Shown: one piece after another, positions 61,961 to 64,000 of the stretch | Position numbering within the stretch: the stretch's first letter is position 1 | Layout of the letters: each line of letters starts with the position of its first letter | Assembly: GCF_900162665.1 (NCBI RefSeq) | Contig: NZ_LT727810.1 | Coordinates: forward strand, 724,469 to 788,468 | Length of the DNA stretch: 64,000 nt | Reading direction: 5' to 3' | Source of the DNA: Oceanobacillus sojae | GTDB lineage: Bacteria > Bacillota > Bacilli > Bacillales > Amphibacillaceae | Notes under the pieces: generated by a model | What the model saw: the letters and a program-made list of their open reading frames with translations, nothing else | What the model was told of the DNA's origin: nothing | Databases searched by the model: none | Position numbers and translations under genes: made by a program

Positions 61961-62269
61961 ATGGAAGATATTAAAGAGCTTTCCCCGGAGGAAGTAGAAA
62001 CGATAAAAGAGAATGATAATATTCAGCTTATTGATGTTAGGGAAGATGAAGAAGTGGCACAAGGAATCATTGAAAATGCACTTCATATTCCTTTAGGTGA
62101 TATAACAGATGTCTATACAGATTTAGATAAAGAAAAAGAATATATTATGATTTGCCGTTCTGGAAGAAGAAGCTATAATGCAGCTGCTTTTTTACAAGAA
62201 CAGGGGTTCAAAGTGATGAACATGAGCGGCGGAATGTTAAATTGGCAAGGAGAAATTATTATTAAATAA
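61961..62269 (+). CDS. ytwF: YtwF, single-domain rhodanese
   Basis: A 102-residue rhodanese domain. Active Cys65 lies in the loop ICRSGRRSYNAA, preceded by LIDVREDEEVAQGII (the CH2A-type DVRE motif). It should accept sulphane sulphur as a persulphide. B. subtilis YtwF is next to leuS as well. Start: ATG with AGGAGG 14 bases and GAGA 5 bases upstream. Confidence 0.9.
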   Translation: MEDIKELSPEEVETIKENDNIQLIDVREDEEVAQGIIENALHIPLGDITDVYTDLDKEKEYIMICRSGRRSYNAAAFLQEQGFKVMNMSGGMLNWQGEIIIK

Positions 62270-62538
62270 TAACGATGGTTCGACATAAACGCTGTTTATG
62301 TGTATAAGGCTTGTGAAAAGGAGATTCCGCGGGGAAGTGAAAACCCTGCGGAATAATTCTGAATGAAGAGAGACATTCTTTTATTTCAGTAAAGTGATTC
62401 ACTGCAGCCTCTGTAACATTCTGTTTATTAGAGGTTCTTACAAAATATGAGTATATGGTATGTTTTTTTTGAAGAAGAAATATAAAAAGAAGAGAAAATG
62501 CAGTTTGTTTTAATAAAAAGAAATTTGCCGAGCATGTG

Positions 62539-62567
62539 TTGACTTAATTTGTCGATAATGCTATAAT
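62539..62567 (+). promoter_or_regulatory. rRNA promoter P1
   Basis: TTGACT (62539-62544), 17-base spacer, TATAAT (62562-62567). The rest of 62270-62538 shows nothing else. Confidence 0.85.
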
Positions 62568-62620
62568 AAAAATCCAATGTTCGATTGATGCTTTTCAAAA
62601 GATTTTAATAAAAAAAGTTG

Positions 62621-62649
62621 TTGACGAGATGTTGGATATATGATATATT
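62621..62649 (+). promoter_or_regulatory. rRNA promoter P2
   Basis: TTGACG (62621-62626), 17-base spacer, TATATT (62644-62649), 82 bases after P1: the usual tandem arrangement of Bacillus rrn operons. Confidence 0.82.
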
Positions 62650-62655
62650 GATTTG

Positions 62656-62698
62656 GTCGCTGTTTTTAAAAGCGACAAAGAAATTGCTCTTTGAAAAC
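62656..62698 (+). promoter_or_regulatory. rRNA leader hairpin and boxA antitermination element
   Basis: GTCGCT / AGCGAC hairpin (62656-62676), then TGCTCTTTGAAAAC (62685-62698), the boxA recognised by the Nus complex. Confidence 0.8.
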
Positions 62699-62795
62699 TG
62701 AACAAAACAACCAGTACGAAAGAAGAAAAACACCTCGTTTTTCTTGAATATTTAAGTCAGAAGTTGACTTCTGAAAGCTAAAGAATACAAACACT

Positions 62796-64000
<1,205 letters not shown>

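Overview
The window looks like a chromosomal segment of a low-GC, endospore-forming, halotolerant Bacillaceae, most like Oceanobacillus or a close relative. The reasons are AT-rich DNA, strong Shine-Dalgarno sites, spore genes (yunB, lytH, yutC-like, yutH), classic Firmicute riboswitches and a T-box, several Na+-coupled carriers, and a Bacillus-type 16S rRNA start. Species cannot be fixed by reading alone. From memory of B. subtilis, gene order runs broadly parallel to its yun-yut-yum-yui-yug-men-ytk/ytl-pckA-metK-leuS-ytwF stretch. The window is therefore mostly conserved backbone with a few insertions.

Layout. 1-7.4 kb: yunC (partial), yunB, a lysine-riboswitch-controlled NhaC-type carrier, a sodium:neurotransmitter-type carrier with a 33-residue partner and a CcpA-like site, lytH, a spore lipoprotein, yutD. 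7.4-14.2 kb: small unknown gene, amidase, HepT-like yutE, SufR-like regulator, yutF, yutG, yutH, D-2-hydroxyacid dehydrogenase, yutI. 14.2-15.8 kb: an IS1182-type insertion sequence. 15.9-24 kb: yuzD, dapF, yutM, yumC, yumB, an unusual palindromic repeat, yuiB, yuiD, deoD, ptsH, small membrane protein, Cu/Zn SOD-like lipoprotein. 24-31.6 kb: patB, a candidate small RNA, pgi, yugI, yugO, thioredoxin-like gene, M42 peptidase, FMN riboswitch plus ribU.

31.8-37.9 kb is the most accessory-looking block. A DeoR-family repressor is divergent from a four-gene operon encoding a PTS EIICBA permease, a TIM-barrel sugar isomerase/epimerase, a Gfo/Idh/MocA dehydrogenase and an alpha/beta hydrolase. Repeated operator-like motifs sit in the shared promoter region. 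I read it as a dedicated uptake and conversion route for an unidentified sugar or sugar derivative, and it is the best candidate here for an undescribed system.

38.3-46.2 kb: DksA-like gene lacking zinc cysteines, menA, then menF-menD-menH-menB and menE (menC not present). 46.3-52.2 kb: four-repeat mechanosensitive-type membrane protein, small unknown genes, ytkD, ytlACD ABC transporter. 52.3-57.9 kb: pckA, a repeat bracketed by 32-bp direct repeats, SAM riboswitch plus metK, gamma-carbonic-anhydrase-like ytoA, small membrane protein, ytqB. 58.2-64 kb: T-box plus leuS, secreted unknown protein, rhodanese ytwF, tandem rRNA promoters and the first ~1.2 kb of a 16S rRNA gene running off the end.
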